The notes under the pieces: generated by a model
The model's database searches: none
Told to the model about the DNA's origin: nothing
The model's input: only the letters and a program-made list of their open reading frames with translations
Position numbers and translations under genes: made by a program
Assembly (NCBI GenBank): GCA_050741915.1
Contig: JBOGEX010000097.1
Span: 1-32,599, forward strand
Direction: 5' to 3'
DNA length: 32,599 nucleotides
Source: JACCTH01 sp050741915
Lineage (GTDB): Bacteria; Actinomycetota; Acidimicrobiia; Spongiisociales; ZC4RG35
Part shown: in pieces, positions 9,238 to 17,501 of the stretch
How positions within the stretch are numbered: the stretch's first letter is position 1
Layout of the letters: each line of letters begins with the position of its first letter

Positions 9238-10364
9238 AAAATCCGGGATCACTTCGATCGACGGCCGACGACATTCGTCGGGCCGACCTGGCTTACATTG
9301 TTGATGGGCTCGACGGTCATCTGAGTCGCCTCGAAGGTCGAAATCTCCTGATAACCGGTGGGGCTGGATTTCTCGGGTACTACCTGGTGCAGGCAGTTCT
9401 GGAGTGGAACGACCGTTTCGCCACCCATCGGGCAAAGGTGATTGTCCTCGACAACTTTCGCCGTGGCGTCCCCAGTTGGCTCGAAGGTCTCGACGGTCGC
9501 TCCGACCTGAACCTCTTGACCCATGACATCACTGCCCCTCTTCCCGGCGAGGTGGATTCGGCCGACTTTGTCATCCATGCCGCAGGAATCGCCAGTCCGG
9601 GCCTATACCGGCGGATTCCAATCGAGACGATGGACGCCAACGTCGGAGGCCTTCGCAAACTCCTTGATGCCTCCGTGGAGTGGAAAGGGGCAGGCCGGGC
9701 GCCTACTGGCTTTTTGTTCTACTCCTCGAGCGAGATCTACGGCGATCCCACCCCGGAAAATATCCCGACGCCCGAGACCTATCGAGGCAACGTGTCTTGT
9801 ACTGGGCCGCGCGCCTGTTATGACGAGTCGAAGCGCTTCGGGGAGACGCTGGCGGTGAATTTCGCCCGAGTGCACGATCTCCCGATCACGATTGTGCGGC
9901 CGTTCAACAACTATGGGCCAGGCATGAAGATCAACGACGGTCGTGTCATCGCCGACTTTTGCCGGTCGGTGCTCGAGGCGAGAGACATCGATATGTTCTC
10001 TGACGGGTCTCCGACCCGGACGTTCTGCTACGTGGCTGATGCCGTGATCGGCTATTACAGGGCGCTGCTCCTGGGGGAGCCTGGGGAGTCATACAACATC
10101 GGGACCGACTCCCCGGAGATCTCGATGCGGGGCCTAGCCGAAACAGTGGTCGCGGCCGGTCAGGGCCTTTTCGGCTACGAAGGTCGGGTGCAGCTCACGC
10201 CCAACCCAGAAGCCGACTATCTGACCGACAACCCGAATCGACGGTGCCCAGACCTCACCAAAGCGAAAAGCGAACTCGGCTACTCACCAGCGATCTCATT
10301 GGAGGAAGGAATCAGTCGAACCTTGCAGTGGTACGCAGGGAACCCAGTAGGGAGCGGAGAATGA
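9234..10364 (+). CDS. NAD-dependent epimerase/dehydratase, UDP-glucuronate decarboxylase (UDP-xylose synthase)-like
   Basis: This is an extended SDR of 376 residues. About 35 N-terminal residues precede the NAD-binding TGGAGFLGYYLV motif. The active site appears as SSSEIYGDP and GPRACYDESKRFGETLA (YxxxK), followed by IVRPFNNYGPGMKINDGRVI and GSPTRTFCYVADA. The GPRACYDE...KR, NNYGPGM..NDGRV and RRCPDLTKAK segments resemble UDP-glucuronate decarboxylases more than RmlB. The next gene makes UDP-glucuronate, so a two-step route to UDP-xylose is the simplest reading, but other UDP-sugar dehydratases are possible. It overlaps the genes on both sides by 4 nt. Confidence 0.8.
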   Translation: MKNPGSLRSTADDIRRADLAYIVDGLDGHLSRLEGRNLLITGGAGFLGYYLVQAVLEWNDRFATHRAKVIVLDNFRRGVPSWLEGLDGRSDLNLLTHDITAPLPGEVDSADFVIHAAGIASPGLYRRIPIETMDANVGGLRKLLDASVEWKGAGRAPTGFLFYSSSEIYGDPTPENIPTPETYRGNVSCTGPRACYDESKRFGETLAVNFARVHDLPITIVRPFNNYGPGMKINDGRVIADFCRSVLEARDIDMFSDGSPTRTFCYVADAVIGYYRALLLGEPGESYNIGTDSPEISMRGLAETVVAAGQGLFGYEGRVQLTPNPEADYLTDNPNRRCPDLTKAKSELGYSPAISLEEGISRTLQWYAGNPVGSGE

Positions 10365-11701
10365 CAAGGTTGGCCATGGTCGGCACCGGCTATGTCGGCC
10401 TGGTGACGGGGGCCTGTCTGGCCTCTCTCGGTCACGACGTCATTGGCGTTGATATCGACCCTGCGCGGGTGGAGGCGATCAGCGGTGGGAGAGTTCCGTT
10501 CTTCGAACCGGGTCTGGCTGACCTGCTGGGGTCCACGTTGGGCAAGAACCTGTCACTGACGACTGACTTGAAGCAAGCGGTGGGCTCGAGCGAGGTCACA
10601 TTCATCGCCGTCGGCACGCCCAGCCTCGATAACGGAGCCATCGACCTCGGCCAGGTCCTCTATGCCGTATCAGGAGTCGGTGAGGTGCTGCGGTCAGTCG
10701 ACGAACCACATATCGTCGTCATCAAAAGCACTGTGGTACCGGGTTCTACCGAAGGAAGCATTAGCCGCGCGCTCGAGGCCGCAGCTGAAAAAAAGCTGAA
10801 TGGATCACTGGCCTTGGTGGTCAATCCCGAGTTCTTGACCGAAGGCACCGCGGTTGACGACTTTTTGCATCCTGATCGGGTGGTGGTCGGTTCCTCGGAT
10901 CTCGACGCCGCTCGGCGGGTGGCCGACCTTTTCCAGGCGACATCGGCGCCGGTGATTGTCACGAACTCGAGCACGGCCGAGATGATCAAATACGCCAGCA
11001 ATGCGCTCCTCTCAACGTTGATCTCCTTTTCTAACGAGATCGAGGAAATGGGCTCGGCCGTCGGAGCGGTCGACGCGGCGGAGGTGATGCAGGGTGTGCG
11101 TCTTTCTCGCTACTTGACAGATCAGGGCCGGACCGCGGCGATCGGCGACTTCCTCGAGGCCGGATGCGGGTTCGGCGGGAGTTGCCTGCCCAAAGACACG
11201 GCCGCCCTGGTGGCCGCCGCAGAGGAAGCAGGGGCCGAAGCCAATCTTTTGACAGCGGTCCTCGACGTGAATAGCCGCCGGCCCGGTCGCCTCCTCAGCC
11301 TGATCCGAAGTTCCTATCCGAACTTGGAGGGCCTGCGAGTGACCGTCCTCGGCCTCGCCTTCAAACCCGACACGGATGATGTGAGAATGTCCCCCGCCTT
11401 CCCACTTATCGCCCTGCTCGTGGAGGCGGGAGCGATAGTGACCACCCACGACCCGGTTGTTGCTCAGGACGCCATCCCGGTGGAACTGCGCGACCGGGTT
11501 CGTCACTGCAACGATCTCAGTGCGTCCGTGGAATTGGCCGAAGTCGTCGTGATCGTCACCAGATGGCGCGACTACTCCCAACTGCCCAAGATCTTGGGGG
11601 GGGCCCCCAACCAACCTCTGGTGGTCGATGGCCGCAGGATGCTCGAACCTCAGTCGGTAGCCCGTTATCGCGGTATCGGTCATCCAGGATCCGGAGGGTG
11701 A
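10361..11701 (+). CDS. ugd: UDP-glucose 6-dehydrogenase
   Basis: This 446-residue protein starts at the ATG at 10361, which overlaps the previous stop and has GGAGCGGAGA before it. Features are the N-terminal Rossmann motif VGTGYVGLVTGACLASLGHD, VGTPSLDNG, IKSTVVPGST, NPEFLTEGTAVDDF and the catalytic-cysteine motif GCGFGGSCLPKDTAAL. The C-terminal UDP-binding region has VLGLAFKPDTDDVRMSPAF. The enzyme oxidises UDP-glucose to UDP-glucuronate with two NAD+ in the cytoplasm. Length and motifs are complete. Its TGA overlaps the GTG of the RmlC-like gene. A longer in-frame start at 10244 would overlap the SDR gene and adds no conserved sequence. Confidence 0.93.
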   Translation: MTRLAMVGTGYVGLVTGACLASLGHDVIGVDIDPARVEAISGGRVPFFEPGLADLLGSTLGKNLSLTTDLKQAVGSSEVTFIAVGTPSLDNGAIDLGQVLYAVSGVGEVLRSVDEPHIVVIKSTVVPGSTEGSISRALEAAAEKKLNGSLALVVNPEFLTEGTAVDDFLHPDRVVVGSSDLDAARRVADLFQATSAPVIVTNSSTAEMIKYASNALLSTLISFSNEIEEMGSAVGAVDAAEVMQGVRLSRYLTDQGRTAAIGDFLEAGCGFGGSCLPKDTAALVAAAEEAGAEANLLTAVLDVNSRRPGRLLSLIRSSYPNLEGLRVTVLGLAFKPDTDDVRMSPAFPLIALLVEAGAIVTTHDPVVAQDAIPVELRDRVRHCNDLSASVELAEVVVIVTRWRDYSQLPKILGGAPNQPLVVDGRRMLEPQSVARYRGIGHPGSGG

Positions 11702-12234
11702 AGATCAGCCCTACCGCCCTCGAAGGCGTTTTCATGGTGGAACTGGAACCGATCAAGGATCATCGCGGCAGCTTTGCCCGCCTGTGGAGCGCCGAAGATT
11801 TCAGCTCAGCCGGAGTCAACACCGAGTGGGTGCAATGCAATGTCGGCCATTCGATCGAGTCGGGAACGCTCCGAGGACTTCACTACCAACGGGGAGCGGC
11901 CGCGGAGTCCAAGCTGGCTTGGTGCGGCTCCGGTTCCCTCTATGACGTCGCTCTCGATCTCCGCCCCCACTCGCCCACTCGTTTTGAATGGGTGGCGGCC
12001 GAGCTAACCGCCGAGAACCGAAGGGCGATCTATATGCCCCCGGGGACGGCTCACGGCTACCAAACGCTTGCCCCCGGAACAGACCTTTGGTATCTGACCA
12101 GCCATGTTTACGACCCCGGGGCTGCGACCGGAGCGCGTTGGGACGATCCCGCCTTCACAATCGAATGGCCGCTCCCTCTGGGCCCGATATCAGATCAGGA
12201 TGCCAACTGGCCCTTGCAAGGGGCGACGCCGTGA
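11698..12234 (+). CDS. dTDP-4-dehydrorhamnose 3,5-epimerase family protein (RmlC-like)
   Basis: With the GTG at 11698 the product is 178 residues, the usual RmlC size. It has DHRGSFARLWS, the catalytic-His segment RGLHYQRGA, SLYDVALDLRPHSPTRF with the catalytic Asp, YMPPGTAHGYQTL, and a Tyr in LWYLTSHVYDPG. RmlC-type cupins epimerise 4-keto sugars at C3/C5. No RmlA, RmlB or RmlD lies in the window, so the substrate may be another nucleotide-linked 4-keto sugar. Stop-start overlaps of 4 nt on both sides (11698-11701 and 12231-12234) place it firmly in the operon. Confidence 0.85.
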   Translation: MKISPTALEGVFMVELEPIKDHRGSFARLWSAEDFSSAGVNTEWVQCNVGHSIESGTLRGLHYQRGAAAESKLAWCGSGSLYDVALDLRPHSPTRFEWVAAELTAENRRAIYMPPGTAHGYQTLAPGTDLWYLTSHVYDPGAATGARWDDPAFTIEWPLPLGPISDQDANWPLQGATP

Positions 12235-13517
12235 TCATCGTCGACTCGGCGCTGGCCAAGCGGGCAAAGGATGGAAATCCGATCCGCGTGGGCCTCGTCG
12301 GCGCCGGCTTCATGGGCAAGGGGATGGCTCGCCAGATCGTCCAATCGATGGTCGGTATGGACGTGGTCGCCATCGCCAATCGGACCATCGATCGGGCTGC
12401 GGCAGTATTCGACTCGTGTGGAGTCGCCGACGAAGTCACACAGGCAAGGACCCAGGACGAGCTAGACCGCGCTCTCGTCGCTGGCCAGCGCGCCGTCGTC
12501 TCTGACCCTTTGCTAATTTGTCGCACGCCACACGTTGAGGTCATCCTCGAGGCGACCGGCGAAATCGAGTTCGGGGCCAGGACTGCGCTCGCCGCCATCG
12601 AGGCCGGGAAACACATTGTCTTGGTGAACGCCGAGCTCGATGCGACTGTAGGTCCGATCCTGAAGGTGCTGGCGGACAAGGCTGGCGTGGTCATCTCCAA
12701 CGCCGACGGAGACGAGCCGGCAGTGGCGATGAACCTAGTTCGGTTCGTACGAAGCATTGGCTATCGACCCGTGCTGGCGGGGAACGTCAAGGGCTTTTAC
12801 GACCCCCACCGCAACCCTGATACCCAGCTTGGATTCGCCACCCAGCATGGCCAACGGCCGAAGATGGTGACGTCCTTTGCCGACGGCACCAAGCTGTCGA
12901 TGGAGGCTTCTGTCCTGGTTAACGCCACGGGTTTTTCGGTCGCCAAGCGGGGCATGAATGGTTTCAAGTGCTCTCATGTCAAGGAAGTGCTTGACCTCTA
13001 TGACCTGGGAAGCCTCCTCGAAGCACCACTCGTTGACTTCGTTCTTGGGGCCGAGCCTGGTTCCGGGGCATTTGTGGTGGGTTACGACGACGACGCCGAA
13101 CGGCGGGAGTACATGCGGTACTTCAAGATGGGCGAGGGGCCCTTCCATGTCTTTTACCGGCCATTTCACCTGACCCACCTCGAAGCACCATTGACTGTCG
13201 CCCGCGCGGTCTTGTTTGGCGACGCGGCGATTGCGCCGCTAGGTGGCCCCCGGGCCGAGGTCGTCGCTTACGCCAAGGTCGACCTCGAGGCGGGAACGAC
13301 TCTCGATGGAGTCGGCGGTTTTATGTGCTACGGCATGGTCGACAACATCGACGCTACGCGAAGTCAGAAGGCCTTACCGATGGGCCTCACGGATGGTGCT
13401 GTGATGCGCAAGTCGGTCCCCGCCGACTCATGGCTAAAGGTCGACGACGTCCAGTTTCCGGTTGGTCGTGAGGTCGATCGGCTGCGCGCGCTTCAAGATC
13501 GGACCTTCGCAGTTTGA
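12231..13517 (+). CDS. NAD(P)-dependent oxidoreductase with C-terminal SAF domain (predicted homoserine-dehydrogenase-like, COG4091 type)
   Basis: With the GTG at 12231 the protein has 428 residues. A short N-terminal segment precedes the Rossmann motif VGLVGAGFMGKGMARQIV. VILEATGEIEFGARTALAA and GKHIVLVNAELDATVG follow, as in homoserine dehydrogenase-like proteins. The last third (GPRAEVVAYAKVDLEAGTTL, DGVGGFMCYG) looks like a SAF domain. Family members occur in sugar and aminosugar gene sets but have few proven reactions, so I assign no specific substrate. It is the last gene of the plus-strand operon, coupled by a 4-nt overlap to the RmlC-like gene. A longer frame to 11988 only shadows the RmlC-like gene. 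Confidence 0.8.
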   Translation: MIIVDSALAKRAKDGNPIRVGLVGAGFMGKGMARQIVQSMVGMDVVAIANRTIDRAAAVFDSCGVADEVTQARTQDELDRALVAGQRAVVSDPLLICRTPHVEVILEATGEIEFGARTALAAIEAGKHIVLVNAELDATVGPILKVLADKAGVVISNADGDEPAVAMNLVRFVRSIGYRPVLAGNVKGFYDPHRNPDTQLGFATQHGQRPKMVTSFADGTKLSMEASVLVNATGFSVAKRGMNGFKCSHVKEVLDLYDLGSLLEAPLVDFVLGAEPGSGAFVVGYDDDAERREYMRYFKMGEGPFHVFYRPFHLTHLEAPLTVARAVLFGDAAIAPLGGPRAEVVAYAKVDLEAGTTLDGVGGFMCYGMVDNIDATRSQKALPMGLTDGAVMRKSVPADSWLKVDDVQFPVGREVDRLRALQDRTFAV

Positions 13518-13569
13518 TCGGCCGCGGAGTCCGATCTTCCTTGAAGTTCCGTGGCGACGAGAAAAGGCC

Positions 13570-13600
13570 CGAACCAGGAGCACCGCGGGGACCTGGTTCG
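13570..13600. terminator. Inverted repeat between convergent genes, possible bidirectional terminator
   Basis: A perfect 9-bp stem (CGAACCAGG / CCTGGTTCG) with a 13-nt loop lies in the 97-bp gap between the convergent ends of the glycan operon (13517) and the sugar transferase gene (13615). A smaller stem, GATCGG / CCGATC (13516-13536), sits at the operon stop and is followed by TTCCTT. Neither has a strong U-run, so termination is inferred from position. Confidence 0.4.
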
Positions 13601-13614
13601 TATTAGGCGACCAA

Positions 13615-14334
13615 CTAAATGCCGGTTCTCCTCAACATGGCCGGAACCGTCCGGAGGATTATCTGGAGATCGGTCGTGAAGCTGACATCGTCGAGATAGG
13701 TCAGTTCCATCTTGGTGCAATCGCGAAGAAGAACATCGCCCGTGTCCGTGATCTGCCACACTCCAGTGACACCTGGCCTGACGGCGTGGCGCCGGTGCTG
13801 CCATGGCTCGTAGTCGGCTACCACCGAGACCAGCTCTGGCCTCGGTCCGACCAGGCTTAGGTCGCCTAGGACAACGTTGAGAAACTGCGGTATCTCGTCG
13901 AGACGGGTAGCACGAAGCCACTTACCGAGTCCAGTAATGCGCGGGTCATCCGCTGACTTGTGCGTCCTCCGCCGGTCCTCACCGACCCAATTGAGCTGGA
14001 CGCTGCGACGGTCGGGCTGCATGGTCCGAAACTTCCACAACCTAAAGACGCGACCTCGTCTCCCCACCCGGTCCTGGGCGAGAAACACGGGTGAATCCAT
14101 GGCGACCCAAACTGCCAAGCCAATGACGACGTAAAGAGGAATGCAAAGAACCAGTGCGATCAAGCCGATGAGCCGGTCCATCACAGGCTTCACCAAAGAA
14201 ACATAGGCACCGGACGGACGCGCAAAGGCGCGGGTCGCGTCCACGAGCGGAGCAAAAACCGGGATCTCCCCGGTGATATCCAACGAAACACCTTCGACGA
14301 CGACATGTGCGGCGTCGATCTCCTTTGACACCAT
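13615..14334 (-). CDS. Sugar-phosphate transferase (polyprenyl-phosphate glycosyl-1-phosphate transferase, PF02397 type)
   Basis: This 239-residue monotopic phosphoglycosyl transferase has a 45-residue N-terminal extension, then one hydrophobic membrane segment (residues about 53-78, LIGLIALVLCIPLYVVIGLA). The catalytic core follows: VFLAQDRVGRRGRVFRLWKF with RTM, DDPRITGLGKWLRATRLDE, IPQFLNVVLGDLSLVGPRPE, and a final RPGVTGVWQI. It lacks the multi-helix N-terminal domain of WcaJ/WbaP, so it is of the small PglC-like architecture. It would attach the first sugar phosphate to an undecaprenyl-type lipid at the cytoplasmic membrane. The ATG at 14334 has GGGAGTAGGGG upstream. It faces the glycan operon and is probably its priming enzyme. 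Confidence 0.9.
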   Translation of the reverse strand: MVSKEIDAAHVVVEGVSLDITGEIPVFAPLVDATRAFARPSGAYVSLVKPVMDRLIGLIALVLCIPLYVVIGLAVWVAMDSPVFLAQDRVGRRGRVFRLWKFRTMQPDRRSVQLNWVGEDRRRTHKSADDPRITGLGKWLRATRLDEIPQFLNVVLGDLSLVGPRPELVSVVADYEPWQHRRHAVRPGVTGVWQITDTGDVLLRDCTKMELTYLDDVSFTTDLQIILRTVPAMLRRTGI

Positions 14335-14386
14335 CCCCTACTCCCAGCCCACTAGACGAATCGGCTCATTACACAACGGAATAGGG

Positions 14387-14412
14387 AAAAAACGACAGGC
14401 CGTCTAACGGCC
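14387..14412 (-). terminator. Rho-independent terminator for the small upstream gene
   Basis: Read on the minus strand, GGCCGT-TAG-ACGGCC (14412-14398) forms a perfect 6-bp stem, followed by TGTCG and six T's (14392-14387). It lies downstream of the 50-residue ORF at 14503-14655 and before the sugar transferase start at 14334, so it would end the small gene's transcript. Confidence 0.6.
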
Positions 14413-14502
14413 CGTAGCCACTCCCACACCCGCCATGCCCAACCATCAAACTACTAGACAATGGTGGGTAAACAAGACGCGAACGTCAATGGGCCGGGAG
14501 TA

Positions 14503-14655
14503 TTAGCGAACTGTGAGCAACCAAACCAGCCACACCAAGCCGGCAAGGAGAATCGCCACGGCCGTGACCCCGGCAGCCACGAGAAGCCATCGGGTTGGCA
14601 CTGTCTGAGCGTACCTCTGACGACCCCTTACTAGGCTCGGCCGCGATGCTCGCAC
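14503..14655 (-). CDS. Small single-pass membrane protein (50 aa), unknown function
   Basis: I do not recognise a named family. From a GTG at 14655 the product has a basic N-terminal half (RASRPSLVRGRQRYAQ) and one strong transmembrane segment (WLLVAAGVTAVAILLAGLVW, residues 23-42), then ends WLVWLLTVR. This inside-positive, Arg-rich head plus helix resembles the N-termini of short actinobacterial membrane proteins. A longer frame reaches 14736 but would run into the divergent lpd start at 14674. Support comes from the terminator at 14387-14412 just downstream. The short length keeps confidence moderate. Confidence 0.5.
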   Translation of the reverse strand: MRASRPSLVRGRQRYAQTVPTRWLLVAAGVTAVAILLAGLVWLVWLLTVR

Positions 14656-14673
14656 GGCACGGGAGGCTTTCGG

Positions 14674-16041
14674 ATGCTTGATCTGGCGATCCTCGGTGGG
14701 GGACCGGGTGGATACGCAGCTGCTCTCTATGCCCACAATTTCGGTCTCTCCGTGGCTCTCGTTTCCGACGAGCGGCCCGGGGGCACTTGCCTCCTACGCG
14801 GGTGCATTCCTGCCAAACAATGGCTTCAGATCGCCGAGGTTTACAGCCTTGTGGCCCGGGCCTCCGATTTCGGAGTTCTTGCTTCGGAGCCCGAGTTGGA
14901 TTGGGAGGCGGCGCTCGCCCGCAAGAACCAGACGGTGGAAGCCCTGGTGCGGGGGCTCGAGGGCCTCCTCAAGAAGCGTAGGGTCGAGATTGTGCTCGGT
15001 CGGGGGAGACTCGACGGAGCGAAGACAATCGTGATCGACGGATCTGAGCGACGGATCGAAGCAGAAAACGTCGTTATCGCCACCGGCTCCTACGCCAGAT
15101 CGCTCCCGGGCTATGAGGTCGACGGTCAGCGAATCGTGACCTCGGACCACGCTCTCGATTGGCCGGGGCTTCCTCGACGAGTGGTCATCATCGGGGGAGG
15201 GGTCATCGGATGTGAATTTGCTTCGCTTCTGGCCGACTTCGGATCCGAGGTTCATGTGGTCGAAGTTTTCGACCAGATCATTCCCGGAGGCGACGCCGAC
15301 ATGGTCAAGGTTCTCCAGAAGGAGATGACCCGGAAGGGCATCGCCTTTCACCTCGGAGCATCGGTGGAGGCTCCCAAGGTCGGCCCCAGTTCGGTAGTCG
15401 TCCCGTTTGGCGACGAGTCGGTCGAAGCTGACGTGGTGCTGATGGCGGTAGGTCGGGGACCGCGCACTGAAGACGCCGGACTGGAATCGGTTCCGGGACT
15501 CGAGCTTGATCGCGGTTTCGTCAAGGTAAATCTCGAGACGATGGAGACCGGAGCTAGATCGGTGTACGCGGTCGGAGACGTCGTCGCCGGCACCGCCCAG
15601 CTAGCGCATGTCGGCTTTGCGGAGGCGATCGCCGCCGTCACCCATCTCGCTACCGGCAGACCGGCCCCGGTGAACTATCTGGCAATACCACGGGTCACGT
15701 ACACCCATCCGGAGTTCGCCGAGGTGGGCCTGACGGAAACCCAAGCCCGGGAGAAGGGATGGGAAGTGGAGGCTCACACCCATGGCTTTGGCGGAGTAGG
15801 TCGGGCCATCATCGTCGGACAGAATCGGGGGTCGGTCAAGCTCATCAGCCAGAAGGGTGGCCCTATCGTCGGGGCCTCGGTGGTTGGACCTCAAGCCGGG
15901 GAGTTGATCCACGAGTTGATGTATTCGGTCGGTTGGGAGGCCTATCCGGCGGAAGCAGCCGCCTTCATCCATGCCCATCCCACCCTTTCTGAGGCGGTAG
16001 GAGAAACGTTGCTGTCGGCGGCCGGCCGCAGCCTGCACTGA
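14674..16041 (+). CDS. lpdA: Dihydrolipoyl dehydrogenase (E3)
   Basis: This 455-residue flavoprotein reoxidises dihydrolipoamide on E2 with NAD+. It has the FAD motif ILGGGPGGYAAALYA (residues 6-20), the redox-active disulfide GGTCLLRGCIPAK (C39 and C44), the NAD motif VVIIGGGVIGCEFASLLADFG, VYAVGDVVAGTAQLAHVGFA, and the C-terminal catalytic His-Glu segment HAHPTLSEAVGE. The disulfide has LLRG in place of the common LNVG, but both cysteines are intact. It is the first gene of the lipoate operon; its stop is 11 nt before the E2 ATG, and GAGGAGAG lies between them. Confidence 0.93.
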   Translation: MLDLAILGGGPGGYAAALYAHNFGLSVALVSDERPGGTCLLRGCIPAKQWLQIAEVYSLVARASDFGVLASEPELDWEAALARKNQTVEALVRGLEGLLKKRRVEIVLGRGRLDGAKTIVIDGSERRIEAENVVIATGSYARSLPGYEVDGQRIVTSDHALDWPGLPRRVVIIGGGVIGCEFASLLADFGSEVHVVEVFDQIIPGGDADMVKVLQKEMTRKGIAFHLGASVEAPKVGPSSVVVPFGDESVEADVVLMAVGRGPRTEDAGLESVPGLELDRGFVKVNLETMETGARSVYAVGDVVAGTAQLAHVGFAEAIAAVTHLATGRPAPVNYLAIPRVTYTHPEFAEVGLTETQAREKGWEVEAHTHGFGGVGRAIIVGQNRGSVKLISQKGGPIVGASVVGPQAGELIHELMYSVGWEAYPAEAAAFIHAHPTLSEAVGETLLSAAGRSLH

Positions 16042-16052
16042 GGAGAGAGTCG

Positions 16053-17501
16053 ATGGCCACCACTGTCACCATGCCCCAACTCGGGGAGACCGTCACCGAG
16101 GGAACGATCCTGCGTTGGGCGAAACAAGTTGGCGATCAGATTCAAAGCGACGAGGTGCTCGTCGAGATCTCGACCGACAAGGTCGACACCGAGGTGCCTT
16201 CGCCTGCCCAAGGCGTGGTGCTGGAGTTGCTGGTGGCCGAAGGGGAGACCGTGGCCGTCGGCACGCCATTGGCGGTGATCGGCGAGGCCGGCGAGGGCGA
16301 GGTCAAAGAGGAGGCTCCCGCGGTGGAGGCCCCTCAGGAACCCGAACCGACACCTGCTGCCGAACCGGAGCCAGAGGAAGCCGTGTCAGCACCTCCCGCC
16401 CAACCCTCTCCGGCACCGGAACCGGCGCCAGCAGTGGAACCGGCTCGGGCCGCCCCGCCTGAAGCGCCCCAGCCGACAGAGGCAGCGAAAGAGATCTCGG
16501 TAACCGTGGCCGAACGCGATGAAGGTCCCGCCCGGGGAGTGCTATCGCCCGTCGTCCGCAAGCTCGTCCGCGACCAGGGTGTCGATCTCGACTCGGTCAC
16601 AGGAACGGGGGAGGGCGGCCGGATAACCCGCCGGGACGTCGAAGCGTTTATCAGTGCTCGAGACAAGGCTGTGGTCGCCCCGGCCCCGCCGGTATCCACG
16701 CCGGCCCCGGCGCCGGCTGCTCGCTTCGCCCCCGAGGCTCCCGCACCGATGGCACCGCCGGCGCCGGTAGCCGGCCAGGGTGGGGCTGAAGAGGCACCGC
16801 TTGATCGCCTCCGGGTTCGGATCGGGGAGAACATGATCCGTGCCAAACAAACCGCCGCTCATGTGTGGACGTCGGTCGAGGTCGACTACGAGCGGGTGGA
16901 AAGGGTGCGAGTCGCCGCCCAGGCCGATTGGAACGCAGCCGAGGGTTTCTCACTCACCTACCTGCCATTCATCGCCCGCGCCACCATCGATGCTCTGCAG
17001 GAGTACCCGGTGGTAAACAGCGCCTTTCTTCTCGAGGAGAAGAAATCGATCACCTATCGCAGCGTCAACCTGGGAATCGCCATCGACCTGAACCAAAAGG
17101 GCCTGGTGGTGGCAACGATCCGGAATGCCGACGGGCTCCGTCTCGTCGGTCTGGCAAGGAAGATTCGTGAGCTGGCCGAGAAGGCCCGATCGGGCAAGCT
17201 CGACCCCGACGACGTGAGCGGATCGACCTTCTCGATCACCAACCCAGGGCCATTCGGGTCGTTCATGAGCGCCCCGATTATCAATGTTCCCAACGTCGGG
17301 ATTCTTTCCACCGACACCGTCACCAAGCGGCCGTCGGTGGTCACGACCCCCGAGGGTCAGGACAGCATTGTCATCCGTCACATCGGATACCTGGGTCTCT
17401 CCTGGGATCACCGGGCGTTCGACGGATCAACCGCGGTCATGTTCCTGCAGAGGATCCGCCAGAACCTCGAGACCTGGGACTGGAATCAGGAATTGGCATG
17501 A
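16053..17501 (+). CDS. sucB: 2-oxoacid dehydrogenase E2, dihydrolipoamide succinyltransferase type
   Basis: The 482-residue protein has one N-terminal lipoyl domain with lipoyl lysine K43 (EISTDKVDTEVPSP). A long Ala/Pro/Glu-rich linker (about 80-160) leads to the peripheral-subunit-binding domain (LSPVVRKLVRDQGVDLDSV, GRITRRDVEAFI), a second Pro/Ala linker, and the catalytic acyltransferase domain ending LSWDHRAFDGSTAV with the HRxxDG-type active site. It transfers an acyl group to CoA in a 2-oxoglutarate, pyruvate or branched-chain dehydrogenase. SucB is the likeliest assignment from overall similarity, but E2 classes are hard to separate by eye and no E1 gene is present. It overlaps the LipB-LipA gene by 4 nt. 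Confidence 0.85.
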   Translation: MATTVTMPQLGETVTEGTILRWAKQVGDQIQSDEVLVEISTDKVDTEVPSPAQGVVLELLVAEGETVAVGTPLAVIGEAGEGEVKEEAPAVEAPQEPEPTPAAEPEPEEAVSAPPAQPSPAPEPAPAVEPARAAPPEAPQPTEAAKEISVTVAERDEGPARGVLSPVVRKLVRDQGVDLDSVTGTGEGGRITRRDVEAFISARDKAVVAPAPPVSTPAPAPAARFAPEAPAPMAPPAPVAGQGGAEEAPLDRLRVRIGENMIRAKQTAAHVWTSVEVDYERVERVRVAAQADWNAAEGFSLTYLPFIARATIDALQEYPVVNSAFLLEEKKSITYRSVNLGIAIDLNQKGLVVATIRNADGLRLVGLARKIRELAEKARSGKLDPDDVSGSTFSITNPGPFGSFMSAPIINVPNVGILSTDTVTKRPSVVTTPEGQDSIVIRHIGYLGLSWDHRAFDGSTAVMFLQRIRQNLETWDWNQELA

